A DNA stretch of 64,000 nucleotides, taken from Candidatus Dormiibacter spiritus (lineage in GTDB: Bacteria > Chloroflexota > Dormibacteria > Dormibacterales > Dormibacteraceae). Position 1 is the stretch's first letter. Each line of letters begins with the position of its first letter. Position numbers and translations under genes: made by a program. Under the pieces are notes generated by a model. It made no database searches, had not been told where the DNA came from, and worked only from the letters and a program-made list of their open reading frames with translations. The stretch lies in NCBI GenBank assembly GCA_003244185.1, contig QHBT01000035.1:62001-126000 (forward strand). The letters run 5' to 3'. Below are positions 24,173 to 32,846 of this stretch, one piece after another.

Positions 24173-25774
24173 GTGCTGGCTCAGCTGGAGGTGCAGGAGC
24201 TGGCGCTCATCGAACGGGCCACTGTTCAGTTCGGTCAGGGCTTGAACCTGCTCACCGGCGAGACGGGCAGCGGAAAGTCGCTGCTGGTTGACGCACTGGG
24301 GTTGGCGCTGGGCGCCAGAGCCGGCCAGGACCAGGTCCGTCAAGGCGCCGAGCGAGCGGCTGTGACAGCGCACTTCGTTCGTCCGGAGGGGCGGCTGACG
24401 CTCAGTCGAGAGGTGGGCAGGCGGGCCGCGGCGCGGCTCGACGGCCGGCCCTCGAACCCTGCCCAGCTGCGCGAGCTCGGCAGCCGGCTCGTTGGCGTGC
24501 ATGGCCAGCATGATCAGCGGCTCCTTCTGGAGCCGCAAACGCAAACGCAGCTGCTGGACGAGTTCGCCGGCAGCCAGGTGCCGCGAATCGCCGTGGCTGC
24601 AGCCTTCGCTGCGTGGCTGCAGGCGCTTAGCGCCCTGCAGGAGCTGGAGACGACCGCCACTCGGAGCCGGCGGGACGAGGATTACCTGCGCTGGCAGCTC
24701 GACCAGCTCCGCAGCGTCGACCCCCGCATGGGCGAGGATGAGGAGCTGAGTGCCGAGCGGGCTGCCGCCCGGCACGCCGTCAGGCTGGCTCAACTCGTGG
24801 CTGACGCAGGCCAGAATCTACGCGGCGACGGTACCCTGGCCGCGGCCGTTGCCGCTCTGCGCTCGGCGGCCGCGCTGGACTCACGCCTGGCCGCCCTGCC
24901 CGAGCGGCTGGCGCTCCTGGCGGAGGAGGTGGTTGAGGTCGGCAGCGAGCTCCGCCACTACCTGGACTCGCTCAACAGCGATCCTCGGCGCCTGGCCGAG
25001 ATCGAGGACCGGCTGGCGGAGCTGGAACAGCTGAAGCGTCGCTACGGCGGCAGCCTTGAGGTGGCGATTGACGAGCGTGCTCGGCTCGAGACCCAGCTGG
25101 CGGCGACAGGTGATTTGGGATCGGCGCTGAGCCAGGCGCGCGCCGCGGTCGACGCCAGTCGTGGGGAGCTCGAAGCTGCTGCCTCGGTGCTGACCGACGC
25201 CCGAGCCGAGGCCGCAGATCGGCTGGCCCAGGCGGTGGCGGCAGAGCTGGAGGGATTGCGCCTGGAGGGCGCTCGCTTCGAGATCCGCTTGGCGCGAAGG
25301 CCCGACGTGGCCGTGGACGGCGCGGAGCAGGCTGAGATGCTGTTTGCCGCCAATCCGGGCGAACCGCTGGCGCCGCTGGCTCGGGTCGCCTCGGGCGGTG
25401 AGCTGTCGCGCGTGATGCTGGCCCTCCGGACTGCGGCCGCCGAGGCGGACCGGCTGCCGACGCTGGTCTTCGACGAGGTGGACGCCGGCATTGGCGGAGA
25501 GGCGGCGCGTCAGGTAGGTCTGCGCCTCCAGCGCCTCGGCCGGGGGCATCAGGTGCTGGTGGTGACGCACCTGGCCCAGATCGCCTGCTACGCCGATCAC
25601 CATCTGGTGGTGGAGAAGACGCTGCGCGGCTCAGGCCGCAACGTTGTGCAGGTGCGCGAGCTCAAGAGTGATGCGGAGCGAGCGGCAGAGTTGGCGCGCA
25701 TGATGTCGGGCGGCGTGACCGAGAAGGCGCTGGCGCGAGCCCGGGAGCTGATCCAGGAGGCCCAACCGGCCTGA
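24173..25774 (+). CDS. recN: DNA repair ATPase RecN
   Basis: 533 residues, SMC-like. Walker A LTGETGSGKSLLVDAL at about 29-44, long coiled-coil middle region, ABC signature VASGGELSRVMLAL and Walker B TLVFDEVDAGIGGEA near the C-terminus, then VVTHLAQIA. It is involved in double-strand-break repair with RecA. GTG start. Its stop overlaps the CTG of a truncated panE-like remnant. Confidence 0.95.
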   Translation: MLAQLEVQELALIERATVQFGQGLNLLTGETGSGKSLLVDALGLALGARAGQDQVRQGAERAAVTAHFVRPEGRLTLSREVGRRAAARLDGRPSNPAQLRELGSRLVGVHGQHDQRLLLEPQTQTQLLDEFAGSQVPRIAVAAAFAAWLQALSALQELETTATRSRRDEDYLRWQLDQLRSVDPRMGEDEELSAERAAARHAVRLAQLVADAGQNLRGDGTLAAAVAALRSAAALDSRLAALPERLALLAEEVVEVGSELRHYLDSLNSDPRRLAEIEDRLAELEQLKRRYGGSLEVAIDERARLETQLAATGDLGSALSQARAAVDASRGELEAAASVLTDARAEAADRLAQAVAAELEGLRLEGARFEIRLARRPDVAVDGAEQAEMLFAANPGEPLAPLARVASGGELSRVMLALRTAAAEADRLPTLVFDEVDAGIGGEAARQVGLRLQRLGRGHQVLVVTHLAQIACYADHHLVVEKTLRGSGRNVVQVRELKSDAERAAELARMMSGGVTEKALARARELIQEAQPA

Positions 25775-25920
25775 GACATGCGATCCTCGGTGCCGCAGGA
25801 GTGGGCGGGCTGCTGGCGGCCTACTTGGCTCGATCTGGTGTGCCAGTGACCCTGCTCCGCTGTACCTGGCTTGCCGGTTGGCGGCGCGCACGCGCTGCCG
25901 CTCGCCCGTTTGCCGGTTAA
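25771..25920 (+). pseudogene. Truncated 2-dehydropantoate 2-reductase-like (PanE) N-terminal remnant
   Basis: From CTG 25771, overlapping the recN stop as CTGA, the frame reads LRHAILGAAGVGGLLAAY then LARSGVPVTLL. This is a clear N-terminal Rossmann nucleotide-binding motif (GxxGxGG) of the ketopantoate reductase family. After about 28 residues the similarity stops and an Arg/Ala-rich tail runs to TAA 25918. The rest of a roughly 300-residue enzyme is missing, so this is a deletion remnant and not a working gene. Family choice among short-chain Rossmann enzymes is from the motif and typical recN-panE neighbourhoods. Confidence 0.65.
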
Positions 25921-25923
25921 CAT
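25918..25923 (+). promoter_or_regulatory. Putative -10 box (TAACAT) for scpA
   Basis: TAACAT includes the stop codon of the panE-like remnant and lies 9 nt before ATG 25933. The truncation left this promoter-like sequence intact. Confidence 0.5.
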
Positions 25924-25932
25924 TGCCAGCCG

Positions 25933-26658
25933 ATGCACGACGAGGCCCGCGCGGTCGAGGTGGCCCCGCAGCTCCGCGTCAAGTCCCCCCTTTTCGAGGG
26001 ACCGCTGGAGCTCCTGCTGGCCCTCGTCGAGCGGAGCGAGATCGACATCTTTCAACTCCAGCTGGCCGATTTGACCGATGCCTATCTGGCGCAGGTGGCG
26101 GAGCTGGAGACGAAAGACGTCGACGAGATGGCTGAGTTCCTCTGGCTCGCCTCTCGGCTGCTGCTCCTGAAGTCGATCCGACTGCTGCCCGGCGAGGAAC
26201 CCGAACCTGAGGAGACCGAACTGCTGGACTGGGAGGAGGAGGTCCGCCTCAGGCTGCTGGAGTACAGGGCCTACAAAGAGATGGCGCACGAGCTCAGCCG
26301 CCGGGCCGAGCGCGACGAAACCAGCTTCCCACCGCCCGTCAGGGAGATCGAGACCGAGGGCCAGGAGGTGCCCTTGCGGGTGGACGCACTGGTCGTGGCC
26401 TTCCAGAGTGCGCTGGCGCGCGTGCCGCCCCGATCACTGGTCTTCACTGGGCACACCTGGACGCTGGAGGACAAACTGAAGGCTCTGCGCTCCCGGCTGG
26501 CGCAGGGCGGCTTTGATTTGACTGAGCTGATCCTGGAATCACTGGATCGCCTGGAGGCTGTTGTCACCTTCGTCGCCATCCTGGAGCTGCTGCGCCGGGG
26601 CGAGATCCGCGTGCGGCAGCGGGAGAAGTTTGAGCGGATCTGGGTGGAGCCGGCGTGA
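25933..26658 (+). CDS. scpA: Segregation and condensation protein A
   Basis: 241 residues, the kleisin of the bacterial SMC complex. VKSPLFEGPLELLLALVERSEIDIF at the N-terminus is diagnostic, followed by EMAEFLWLASRLLLLKSIRLLP and a C-terminal winged helix (FVAILELLRRGEI). Stop overlaps scpB (GTGA); the two act with SMC in chromosome compaction and segregation. Confidence 0.96.
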   Translation: MHDEARAVEVAPQLRVKSPLFEGPLELLLALVERSEIDIFQLQLADLTDAYLAQVAELETKDVDEMAEFLWLASRLLLLKSIRLLPGEEPEPEETELLDWEEEVRLRLLEYRAYKEMAHELSRRAERDETSFPPPVREIETEGQEVPLRVDALVVAFQSALARVPPRSLVFTGHTWTLEDKLKALRSRLAQGGFDLTELILESLDRLEAVVTFVAILELLRRGEIRVRQREKFERIWVEPA

Positions 26659-27263
26659 GCGAACGGCAGCGACTCTCGGCAGCGGTTGAGGCGATCCTCT
26701 TCTCCTCCACTCGGCCGCTCGAGCTGCGCGAGCTGCAGCGGGCGACCGAAGCCGCGCGGCCGGACCTGGAGGAGGCCCTCGGCCAGCTGCGAGAATCCCT
26801 GGAGACGCGAGGTCTCATGCTGCAGCGCCAGCAAGACCAGGTCCAACTGGTCACGCGCCCGGAGGTGGCCGCAGAAGTGCGCCGCGCGCTTCGGCCCGAG
26901 GTGGCGGGCAGGCTCTCGCCCGCCGCCTACGAGACGCTTGCGATAGTCGCTTACCAGCAGCCGGTGACCAGGGCGCGAATCGAGGAGGTCAGGGGCGTCA
27001 GCTGTGAAGGCGTCCTGGCCAACCTGGAGCTGAGGGCGCTGATCAGCGAAGTCGGCAGGGCGCAGGCGCCGGGCCTGCCCAAGCTGTACGGCACCACCAT
27101 GCGCTTTCTCCAGCTGCTGGGCCTGGAATCGCTCCAGGAACTGCCGGTTCCAGCTTCGGTGGGCGCCGAGCTTGACACTTCTCCAGTCAGCCCGGTCGAG
27201 GTCGCTGAGCAGCGGGCGCTGCTCTTGTCAGGTCGGGAGCGAACGGCATCACGGAACGCCTGA
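26655..27263 (+). CDS. scpB: Segregation and condensation protein B
   Basis: 202 residues, two winged-helix domains. SAAVEAILFSSTRPLEL at the N-terminus and LSPAAYETLAIVAYQQPVTR then EEVRGVSCEGVLANL in the second domain, and YGTTMRFLQLLGLESL near the end. GTG start overlaps scpA. The stop overlaps the apparent CTG start of rluB. Confidence 0.96.
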   Translation: MSERQRLSAAVEAILFSSTRPLELRELQRATEAARPDLEEALGQLRESLETRGLMLQRQQDQVQLVTRPEVAAEVRRALRPEVAGRLSPAAYETLAIVAYQQPVTRARIEEVRGVSCEGVLANLELRALISEVGRAQAPGLPKLYGTTMRFLQLLGLESLQELPVPASVGAELDTSPVSPVEVAEQRALLLSGRERTASRNA

Positions 27264-27985
27264 ACCGCTTCCTGGCCCGCTCGGGCATCGCCTCCCGGCG
27301 CGAGGCCGATCGACTCATAGCCGGCGGCTTCGTCAAGGTGAACGGCCGCATGGCGCCGGCTGACGGGCGTCTGATAGATCCCGAGCTGGACAGGGTTGAA
27401 GTCGAGGGCAGACCCGTTGAGCGGATCACCGAGCGGCGCTGGCTGGCCTTCCACAAGCCGGCCGGGGTGGTGGTCACGACTCGCGATCCGCAGGGTCGCA
27501 CGACCGTCTTGGATCTGCTGCCGCCGGAGCATCAGACCAGCCGTCTATTCCCGGTGGGCCGGCTCGACGCCGAGACGACAGGCCTGCTGTTGGTCACCGA
27601 CGACGGCGAGCTTGCCAATCGCGTCCAGCACCCCAAGCACAAGGTGGCCAAGGAATACCTGGCCACGGTTCGGGGGGTGCCGGGAGAAGCGGATCTGCGC
27701 CGGCTTCGGCAGGGCGTCGAGCTTTCCGACGGTGTGACCCAACCGGCGGAGGTCCAGCTCTTGACCAGCCGCGGTCAGTACAGCCAGCTGCGAGTCACTC
27801 TGAGAGAGGGCCGCAACCGCCAGATCAGGCGCATGTTTGCGGCTGTGGGGCACCCGGTCGAGGGCCTGACCCGGGAGGCGTTCGGCCCCATCAGGCTCGG
27901 CCGGCTCCATCCGGGCGGTTGGCGCCGGCTGCGTCCCCCGGAGCTGAAGGCGCTGCGCGAAGCAGCCGGCCTAACGGTTGGCTAG
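27260..27985 (+). CDS. rluB: RluB/RsuA-type rRNA pseudouridine synthase, apparent CTG start
   Basis: 241 residues from CTG 27260: S4 domain (NRFLARSGIASRREADRLI) then the RsuA catalytic domain with FPVGRLDAETTGLLLVTDDG (catalytic Asp) and EGRNRQIRRMF. No ATG, GTG or TTG lies in frame before GTG 27338, which is inside the S4 domain. CTG 27260 overlaps the scpB stop as CTGA and gives the normal N-terminus; ATC 27248 is the other possibility. The scpA-scpB-rluB-cmk order is classical. Confidence 0.9.
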   Translation: MNRFLARSGIASRREADRLIAGGFVKVNGRMAPADGRLIDPELDRVEVEGRPVERITERRWLAFHKPAGVVVTTRDPQGRTTVLDLLPPEHQTSRLFPVGRLDAETTGLLLVTDDGELANRVQHPKHKVAKEYLATVRGVPGEADLRRLRQGVELSDGVTQPAEVQLLTSRGQYSQLRVTLREGRNRQIRRMFAAVGHPVEGLTREAFGPIRLGRLHPGGWRRLRPPELKALREAAGLTVG

Positions 27986-28646
27986 CCTGCTCCAACCGCA
28001 GCAGGTGGCCATCGATGGTCCGGCCGGTTCTGGCAAGTCAGCGGTCGGCCGCCGGGTGGCGGCGGAGCTTGGCCTGCCTTTCATCGACAGCGGCATCCTC
28101 TATCGCGCAGTTGCCCTGGCGGCGCTGCAGAGGGAGACTGACACGTCGGCGGCCAGCGCCGACTGTCTGGCCGGAGTGGCGGTGAGGTTGCGCCTGGAGC
28201 TGCTGCCAGACAGGCTGGCGATCGATGGCCTGGAGGTCGGGCAGGCGCTTTACGCGCCAGACGTCAGCGAGGCGGCGTCACGCGTGGCCGAGCTGCCCCA
28301 GGTGAGGGCTGCGCTGCTTCCCCAGCTGCGTCGGCTGGCCCGCTTTGGGGCGGTGATGGCCGGCCGTGACATCGGCACAGTAGTGCTCCCCCAGGCCCGG
28401 CACAAGTTCTTCCTCAATGCCAGTGTCGAAGAGCGGGTGCGGCGCCGGCAGCTCCAGCAGCACGGCCGGGGGCTGACGCCAGACGCGGCGGCGCTGCGGA
28501 GGGAGATCGAGGAGCGCGATCGTCGCGATCGGGAGCGAAGTGCCTCACCGCTCAAGGTGGCCCAAGACGCGAAGACCCTGAACACTGACCGGCTGGATCT
28601 CGATCAAGTGGTGAACTCCATCCTCAACACAGTTCGCAGCAGCTGA
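27978..28646 (+). CDS. cmk: Cytidylate kinase
   Basis: 222 residues; phosphorylates CMP and dCMP. Walker A VAIDGPAGSGKSAVGRRVA at about 9-28, FIDSGILYRAVAL, AGRDIGTVVLP, and EERDRRDRERSASPLK near the C-terminus. TTG 27978 start overlaps rluB by 8 bp. Confidence 0.95.
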   Translation: MASLLQPQQVAIDGPAGSGKSAVGRRVAAELGLPFIDSGILYRAVALAALQRETDTSAASADCLAGVAVRLRLELLPDRLAIDGLEVGQALYAPDVSEAASRVAELPQVRAALLPQLRRLARFGAVMAGRDIGTVVLPQARHKFFLNASVEERVRRRQLQQHGRGLTPDAAALRREIEERDRRDRERSASPLKVAQDAKTLNTDRLDLDQVVNSILNTVRSS

Positions 28647-28648
28647 AC

Positions 28649-29347
28649 ATGTACCGGCTGCTGCGGGCGATGATGAGGCTTGCTGTCAGCGTCTACCTGG
28701 GCCGGCGATTTGTTGTCTCCGGCCAGAACCTGGTTCCGGCGGAGGGCGGTCTTCTGGTCTGCGCCAACCACCGCTCGACGATTGATCCGCCGCTGGTGCC
28801 CGCTTATCTGCCGCGGCCACGAGCCTGGAGCCTGGCGAAGGTCGAGTACTTCCAGAGTTCTCGCTTCACCGCCTGGGTGTTCCGCAGCTATGGGGCCATC
28901 CCTGTCGCGCGGCACAGGGCCGACCGTCGCGCCGTGCGGCAGGTGCTCGACCTGCTGCGGGCGGGGGAGGCGTTGGTGGTCTATCCGGAGGGGACGCGCG
29001 TTCGGGAAGGGGGCATGATTCGGGCCGAGCCGGGAGCTGGCTTCTTTGCCCGCTCGACAGGGGTGGCCGTCCAGCCGGTGGGGCTGATCGGGACCCGCGA
29101 ATGCTTCCCGACAGGGGCTCATTGGCCGCGCCGGGTTCGGGTCGAAGTCCGCTTCGGACCTCCCTTCCACGTCCATTCGCGGCGGCCCGACGGCAGGCCG
29201 GTCCAGTACCAGGAGGCAGCGGATGCGATCATGCTGGCCATCGCGGAGCTGCTGCCGGCGGAGCTGCGCGGCGATTACTCAGATCTGGATCGGCTCCGAG
29301 CCGAGCTGGCAGGCGTCATCCAGGCCGCGCCTGGGATCAGCGCTTAG
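28649..29347 (+). CDS. plsC: 1-acyl-sn-glycerol-3-phosphate acyltransferase (PlsC family)
   Basis: 232 residues with the acyltransferase motifs HRSTID (His41-Asp46, HX4D) and VYPEGTR, and a hydrophobic N-terminus for membrane association. It makes phosphatidic acid. ATG 28649 starts 2 bp after the cmk stop; cmk-plsC pairs are frequent in Gram-positive-type genomes. Confidence 0.9.
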   Translation: MYRLLRAMMRLAVSVYLGRRFVVSGQNLVPAEGGLLVCANHRSTIDPPLVPAYLPRPRAWSLAKVEYFQSSRFTAWVFRSYGAIPVARHRADRRAVRQVLDLLRAGEALVVYPEGTRVREGGMIRAEPGAGFFARSTGVAVQPVGLIGTRECFPTGAHWPRRVRVEVRFGPPFHVHSRRPDGRPVQYQEAADAIMLAIAELLPAELRGDYSDLDRLRAELAGVIQAAPGISA

Positions 29348-29350
29348 CAT
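29345..29350 (+). promoter_or_regulatory. Putative -10 box (TAGCAT) for dinG
   Basis: TAGCAT includes the plsC stop codon and lies 10 nt before GTG 29361. Confidence 0.45.
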
Positions 29351-29360
29351 CGGCCGGCCT

Positions 29361-32132
29361 GTGCAGTACGCCGCCTTCGACTTGGAGACGACGGGGCTGG
29401 ATCCGGCACTCGACCAGGTGATCGAGATAGGCGCCGTCAGCTTCGACGGAGACGGCGTGCAGGAGCGGTACGAGGAGCTGGTCAGGCCGGGCCGTCAGGT
29501 CCCATCGGAGGTCCTGGCCTTGACCGGCATCGACCCCGCTGCGTTGGCCCTGGGCACCGAGCCGGGGCTTGCCCTGGAGAGGCTGCGCAGCTTTCTCGCC
29601 GGCCGCATCCCCGTCGCCCACGGAGGTGGTTTCGACCTGAGCTTTCTCCGCCAGAACGGAGCCTGGCCCGATGAGCAGGAGGTTCTCGACACGCTGGATG
29701 TCGGCCGCATCCTGCTGCCTGCGGCGGCCAGCCACAGTCTTCCCCGGCTCGCCGCGGAGCTCGGTCTTGACCAACCCCGGCCGCACCGTGCTCTTGACGA
29801 CGCTGATGCGACCCGCCAGCTGCTGCTCAGGCTCCGAGAGCAGGCCCGAACCCTGCCGCCGGCAGTGAAGTCGGCATTGCTTGATCTCTGTCAGCCCTAC
29901 GGCTGGCCGCTCGCCAGGTTCTTCGCTGAGGCGCTCGCGACCTCACCACTGGCCGAACCACCGGGCGCCAGGTCGACCGCAAAGGGTCTGCCCGCTCGCC
30001 CGGCGGCTGCCGCGCAGCAGCCCAAGCCGCCTGACGACCCCACAGCGCTGGCCGCCCTGCTGGCGCCTGATGGCCCGCTGGCCGCGCACCTGGAGGGCTA
30101 TGAGCCGCGAGAGGCGCAGGTCCAGATGCTGCTGGCGGTGGCGCAGACTATGCGGCGGGGCTCCACCCTGGTGGTGGAGGCGGGAACGGGGACCGGAAAA
30201 AGCCTGGCCTATCTGATCCCGGCCGCCGCCCGCTCAGTTTTGTGGCGCGAACGGGTGGTGATCGCCACCCACACCCACAGCCTGCAGGAGCAGCTCATAC
30301 GGCGCGACATCCCAGCCCTGCAGAGCTGGCTGCCCTGGAGCTTCAGCGTCCACCAGCTGAAAGGGCGTTCCAGCTACATCTCACTGCGCCGGTGGCGCCG
30401 CTATCTGACCGAGACCTGCCCCGACCAGGCTGAACTCGCCTTCCGGCTCAAGCTGACCGTCTGGCTCGCCACCACCGCCAGCGGCGATCGGGCGGAGCTG
30501 AAACTGCAAGACGCGGAGCACCTGCTCTGGGCCCGGATTGCCTCTGACCGCCTCGACTGCCTGGGCTGGCGCTGCACGCCGGCGACGGACGGTCTCTCGG
30601 TCAACCCTTCCGACTGCTTCGTTCACGGGGCTCGCGCCCAGGCCGAGGCGGCCGATCTGGTCATAGTCAATCACGCCCTGCTGCTCGCCGACGTGGCGCT
30701 GCAGGGTCAGGTGTTACCGGGCTATGCCCACCTGGTGGTGGACGAGGCACACCACCTGGAGGACGCGGCTACTGAGGAGGGCACTGAGACTTTCGCCGCT
30801 GCTGCGACTGCCGCCCTTCTTTCCCGCCTGGTTGGCGGCGCAGACACTGATTCCGGGCTGCTGGTCGAGCTCGCCGCTGCGCCCCGGCTAGGAGGCGGGG
30901 GCGCCGACTTCGAGGCCGCGAGATCGGCTGCGCTGCAGGGCCGGCTCAGGCTCGAACAGCTCTGGGCGGCCCTGCTCGAATGGAGCCACCACCGCGCGGA
31001 GCAGGAAGGCCAGCGAGAGACGAAGGTGCGGCTCACCGACAACGTCAGGGCAGAACCGGGTTTCGAGCAGCTGTCAAGACTGGCCGAGGATGCCGCCACA
31101 GCGCTGTTCGCGCTCGACGGCGAAATCCGTCGCAGCCTTGCGTTGAGCCGAGAGGATCTGAGCGGCGAGCAGCCGGACGCGGGGATCCGCGAGCTGGAGA
31201 CCATCCGCGGCGAGCTCTGGGCGGCGGCAACCCTCCTCCAGGCGGCGTTCGCCGGCGGTTCGCCGGGAAGCGTGAAGTGGCTGACCCTCCGCGAAGGCGG
31301 GCCAACCCTGCACTCCGCCCCGCTGGAGGTGGCCGAGCTGCTGGCGGACAGCCTCTTCGCGCCACTGACGAGCGTGGTGCTCACCTCGGCCAGCTTGGCA
31401 GTGGCCGGCAGCTTCGACTACTTCCTGGCCCGCTGCGGCGTCAGCCCGGCCGCCGAGACACTGCTGCTGGCTTCGCCGTTCGACTATCTCGAGCAGTCGC
31501 TGGTCTGTCTGGCGGCGGACCTGCCGGAGCCGCAGGAGTCCAGCTTTGAGCTGGCGGTGGTCGAACTGGTGGCCGAGCTGGCCCGGCGCTTGGGCGGCCG
31601 CACGCTGGCCCTCTTCACTTCCCATACCCAGCTGCGGGACGTCTACGCGGCCTTGAAACAGCGGCGGGATCTGGATCAAGTGCTGATCTTGGGCCAGGGC
31701 TTGGACGGCAGCCGGCGCCACGTCCTCCAGGCGTTCGAAGGCAGCGAGAGAGCGCTGCTGCTGGGGACCGCCAGCTTCTGGGAGGGCATCGACGTCCCTG
31801 GCGACCGGCTCAGCTGTGTGGTGGTGGTGCGCCTGCCCTTCCCGGTGCCAACCGATCCCCTCTACGCAGCCCGAGCTGAGCGTTTGCGAGACCCCTTCTT
31901 GCAGGCGGCGCTTCCGCTGGCGGCCCTGCGCTTGAAGCAGGGCTTCGGCCGCTTGATCAGGCGCCGCGCCGACCGCGGCGCAGCCGTGATCCTGGACAGC
32001 CGGATGGTCACGCGCGAATACGGCCGGGCATTCTTGGCCGCGCTGCCGCCCGCAGAGCGGTTCATCGGCCCCGCCTCCGAGGTGGGGGAGAGAGTGGAGG
32101 CCTGGCTCGCCCGCGCGGCCACCACCCCATGA
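29361..32132 (+). CDS. dinG: DinG-type helicase with N-terminal DnaQ-like exonuclease
   Basis: 923 residues. The N-terminal 3'-5' exonuclease domain begins at once (AAFDLETTGLDP; later HRALDDADATRQLL) and shows the DEDD residues. An XPD/DinG-type helicase follows: Walker A VVEAGTGTGKSLAYLIP, DEAH box VVDEAHHLEDA, and FWEGIDVPGDRL with LKQGFGRLIRR near the end. In the iron-sulfur region three cysteines remain (LDC, WRC, SDC), but the first expected ligand after GRSSYI is Ser. The frame is open from 29223; GTG 29361 gives the normal exonuclease N-terminus. Confidence 0.92.
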   Translation: MQYAAFDLETTGLDPALDQVIEIGAVSFDGDGVQERYEELVRPGRQVPSEVLALTGIDPAALALGTEPGLALERLRSFLAGRIPVAHGGGFDLSFLRQNGAWPDEQEVLDTLDVGRILLPAAASHSLPRLAAELGLDQPRPHRALDDADATRQLLLRLREQARTLPPAVKSALLDLCQPYGWPLARFFAEALATSPLAEPPGARSTAKGLPARPAAAAQQPKPPDDPTALAALLAPDGPLAAHLEGYEPREAQVQMLLAVAQTMRRGSTLVVEAGTGTGKSLAYLIPAAARSVLWRERVVIATHTHSLQEQLIRRDIPALQSWLPWSFSVHQLKGRSSYISLRRWRRYLTETCPDQAELAFRLKLTVWLATTASGDRAELKLQDAEHLLWARIASDRLDCLGWRCTPATDGLSVNPSDCFVHGARAQAEAADLVIVNHALLLADVALQGQVLPGYAHLVVDEAHHLEDAATEEGTETFAAAATAALLSRLVGGADTDSGLLVELAAAPRLGGGGADFEAARSAALQGRLRLEQLWAALLEWSHHRAEQEGQRETKVRLTDNVRAEPGFEQLSRLAEDAATALFALDGEIRRSLALSREDLSGEQPDAGIRELETIRGELWAAATLLQAAFAGGSPGSVKWLTLREGGPTLHSAPLEVAELLADSLFAPLTSVVLTSASLAVAGSFDYFLARCGVSPAAETLLLASPFDYLEQSLVCLAADLPEPQESSFELAVVELVAELARRLGGRTLALFTSHTQLRDVYAALKQRRDLDQVLILGQGLDGSRRHVLQAFEGSERALLLGTASFWEGIDVPGDRLSCVVVVRLPFPVPTDPLYAARAERLRDPFLQAALPLAALRLKQGFGRLIRRRADRGAAVILDSRMVTREYGRAFLAALPPAERFIGPASEVGERVEAWLARAATTP

Positions 32133-32797
32133 GCACGCTGTATGTCCTGGCGACTCCGATCGGGAACCTCGAGGACCTGTCTCAGCGCGCGCTGCGGATC
32201 CTGGCCGAGGTGAGCGCGGTGGCCGCTGAGGACACGCGGCTGACCGGCAGGCTGCTCTCGCGTCATGGGCTGCGCAAGCCGCTGCTCAGCTACCGCGCGC
32301 CGGTCGAGCGGAGGGGCTTGCCGCGCGTTCTCGCCGCGCTGGCAGCCGGCGATGTGGCGCTGGTCAGTGATGCCGGCACGCCGGCGGTCAGCGACCCCGG
32401 CCAGCAGCTGGTGGCGGCCAGCTGGCGCGAGGGGCATACGGTCGTGCCGCTGCCCGGTCCCAGCGCGGTCACCACCGCGCTCTCGGCGGCGGGCTTTCCT
32501 GGGGCCGGCTTCAGCTTTGTCGGCTACCTGCCGCGCAAGCCGGGTGAGCTGCGGCGCTTCTTCGCCGGCCTGGCCGAGACACGCCAGCCGACAGTCGCCT
32601 TCGAATCGCCCCACCGTGTGCTCAAATCACTTGCCGTCCTGGCCGAGACGCTGCCCGAGCGACCCCTGCTGCTCGCCCGGGAGCTGACCAAGCTGCACGA
32701 GGAGCTGCGGCGCGGGACCGCGACCCAGGTGCTGGAGGAGCTCGGCGGCCGGGCCCGAGGTGAGTTCACTCTCGTCATCAGCGGCAGCGAATCCTGA
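32129..32797 (+). CDS. rsmI: 16S rRNA (cytidine-1402-2'-O)-methyltransferase
   Basis: 222 residues of the tetrapyrrole-methylase fold. [19 protein letters not shown] at the N-terminus, [31 protein letters not shown] and [11 protein letters not shown] are diagnostic. ATG overlaps the dinG stop. Confidence 0.95.
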   Translation: MSTLYVLATPIGNLEDLSQRALRILAEVSAVAAEDTRLTGRLLSRHGLRKPLLSYRAPVERRGLPRVLAALAAGDVALVSDAGTPAVSDPGQQLVAASWREGHTVVPLPGPSAVTTALSAAGFPGAGFSFVGYLPRKPGELRRFFAGLAETRQPTVAFESPHRVLKSLAVLAETLPERPLLLARELTKLHEELRRGTATQVLEELGGRARGEFTLVISGSES

Positions 32798-32834
32798 GAG
32801 GGAGCGGCAAACCAGGTTAGCCCTGGCCGATTGC

Positions 32835-32840
32835 TACAGT
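32835..32840 (+). promoter_or_regulatory. Putative -10 box (TACAGT), leaderless metG
   Basis: TACAGT lies 6 nt before GTG 32847; there is no Shine-Dalgarno sequence. Confidence 0.5.
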
Positions 32841-32846
32841 CCAGAC

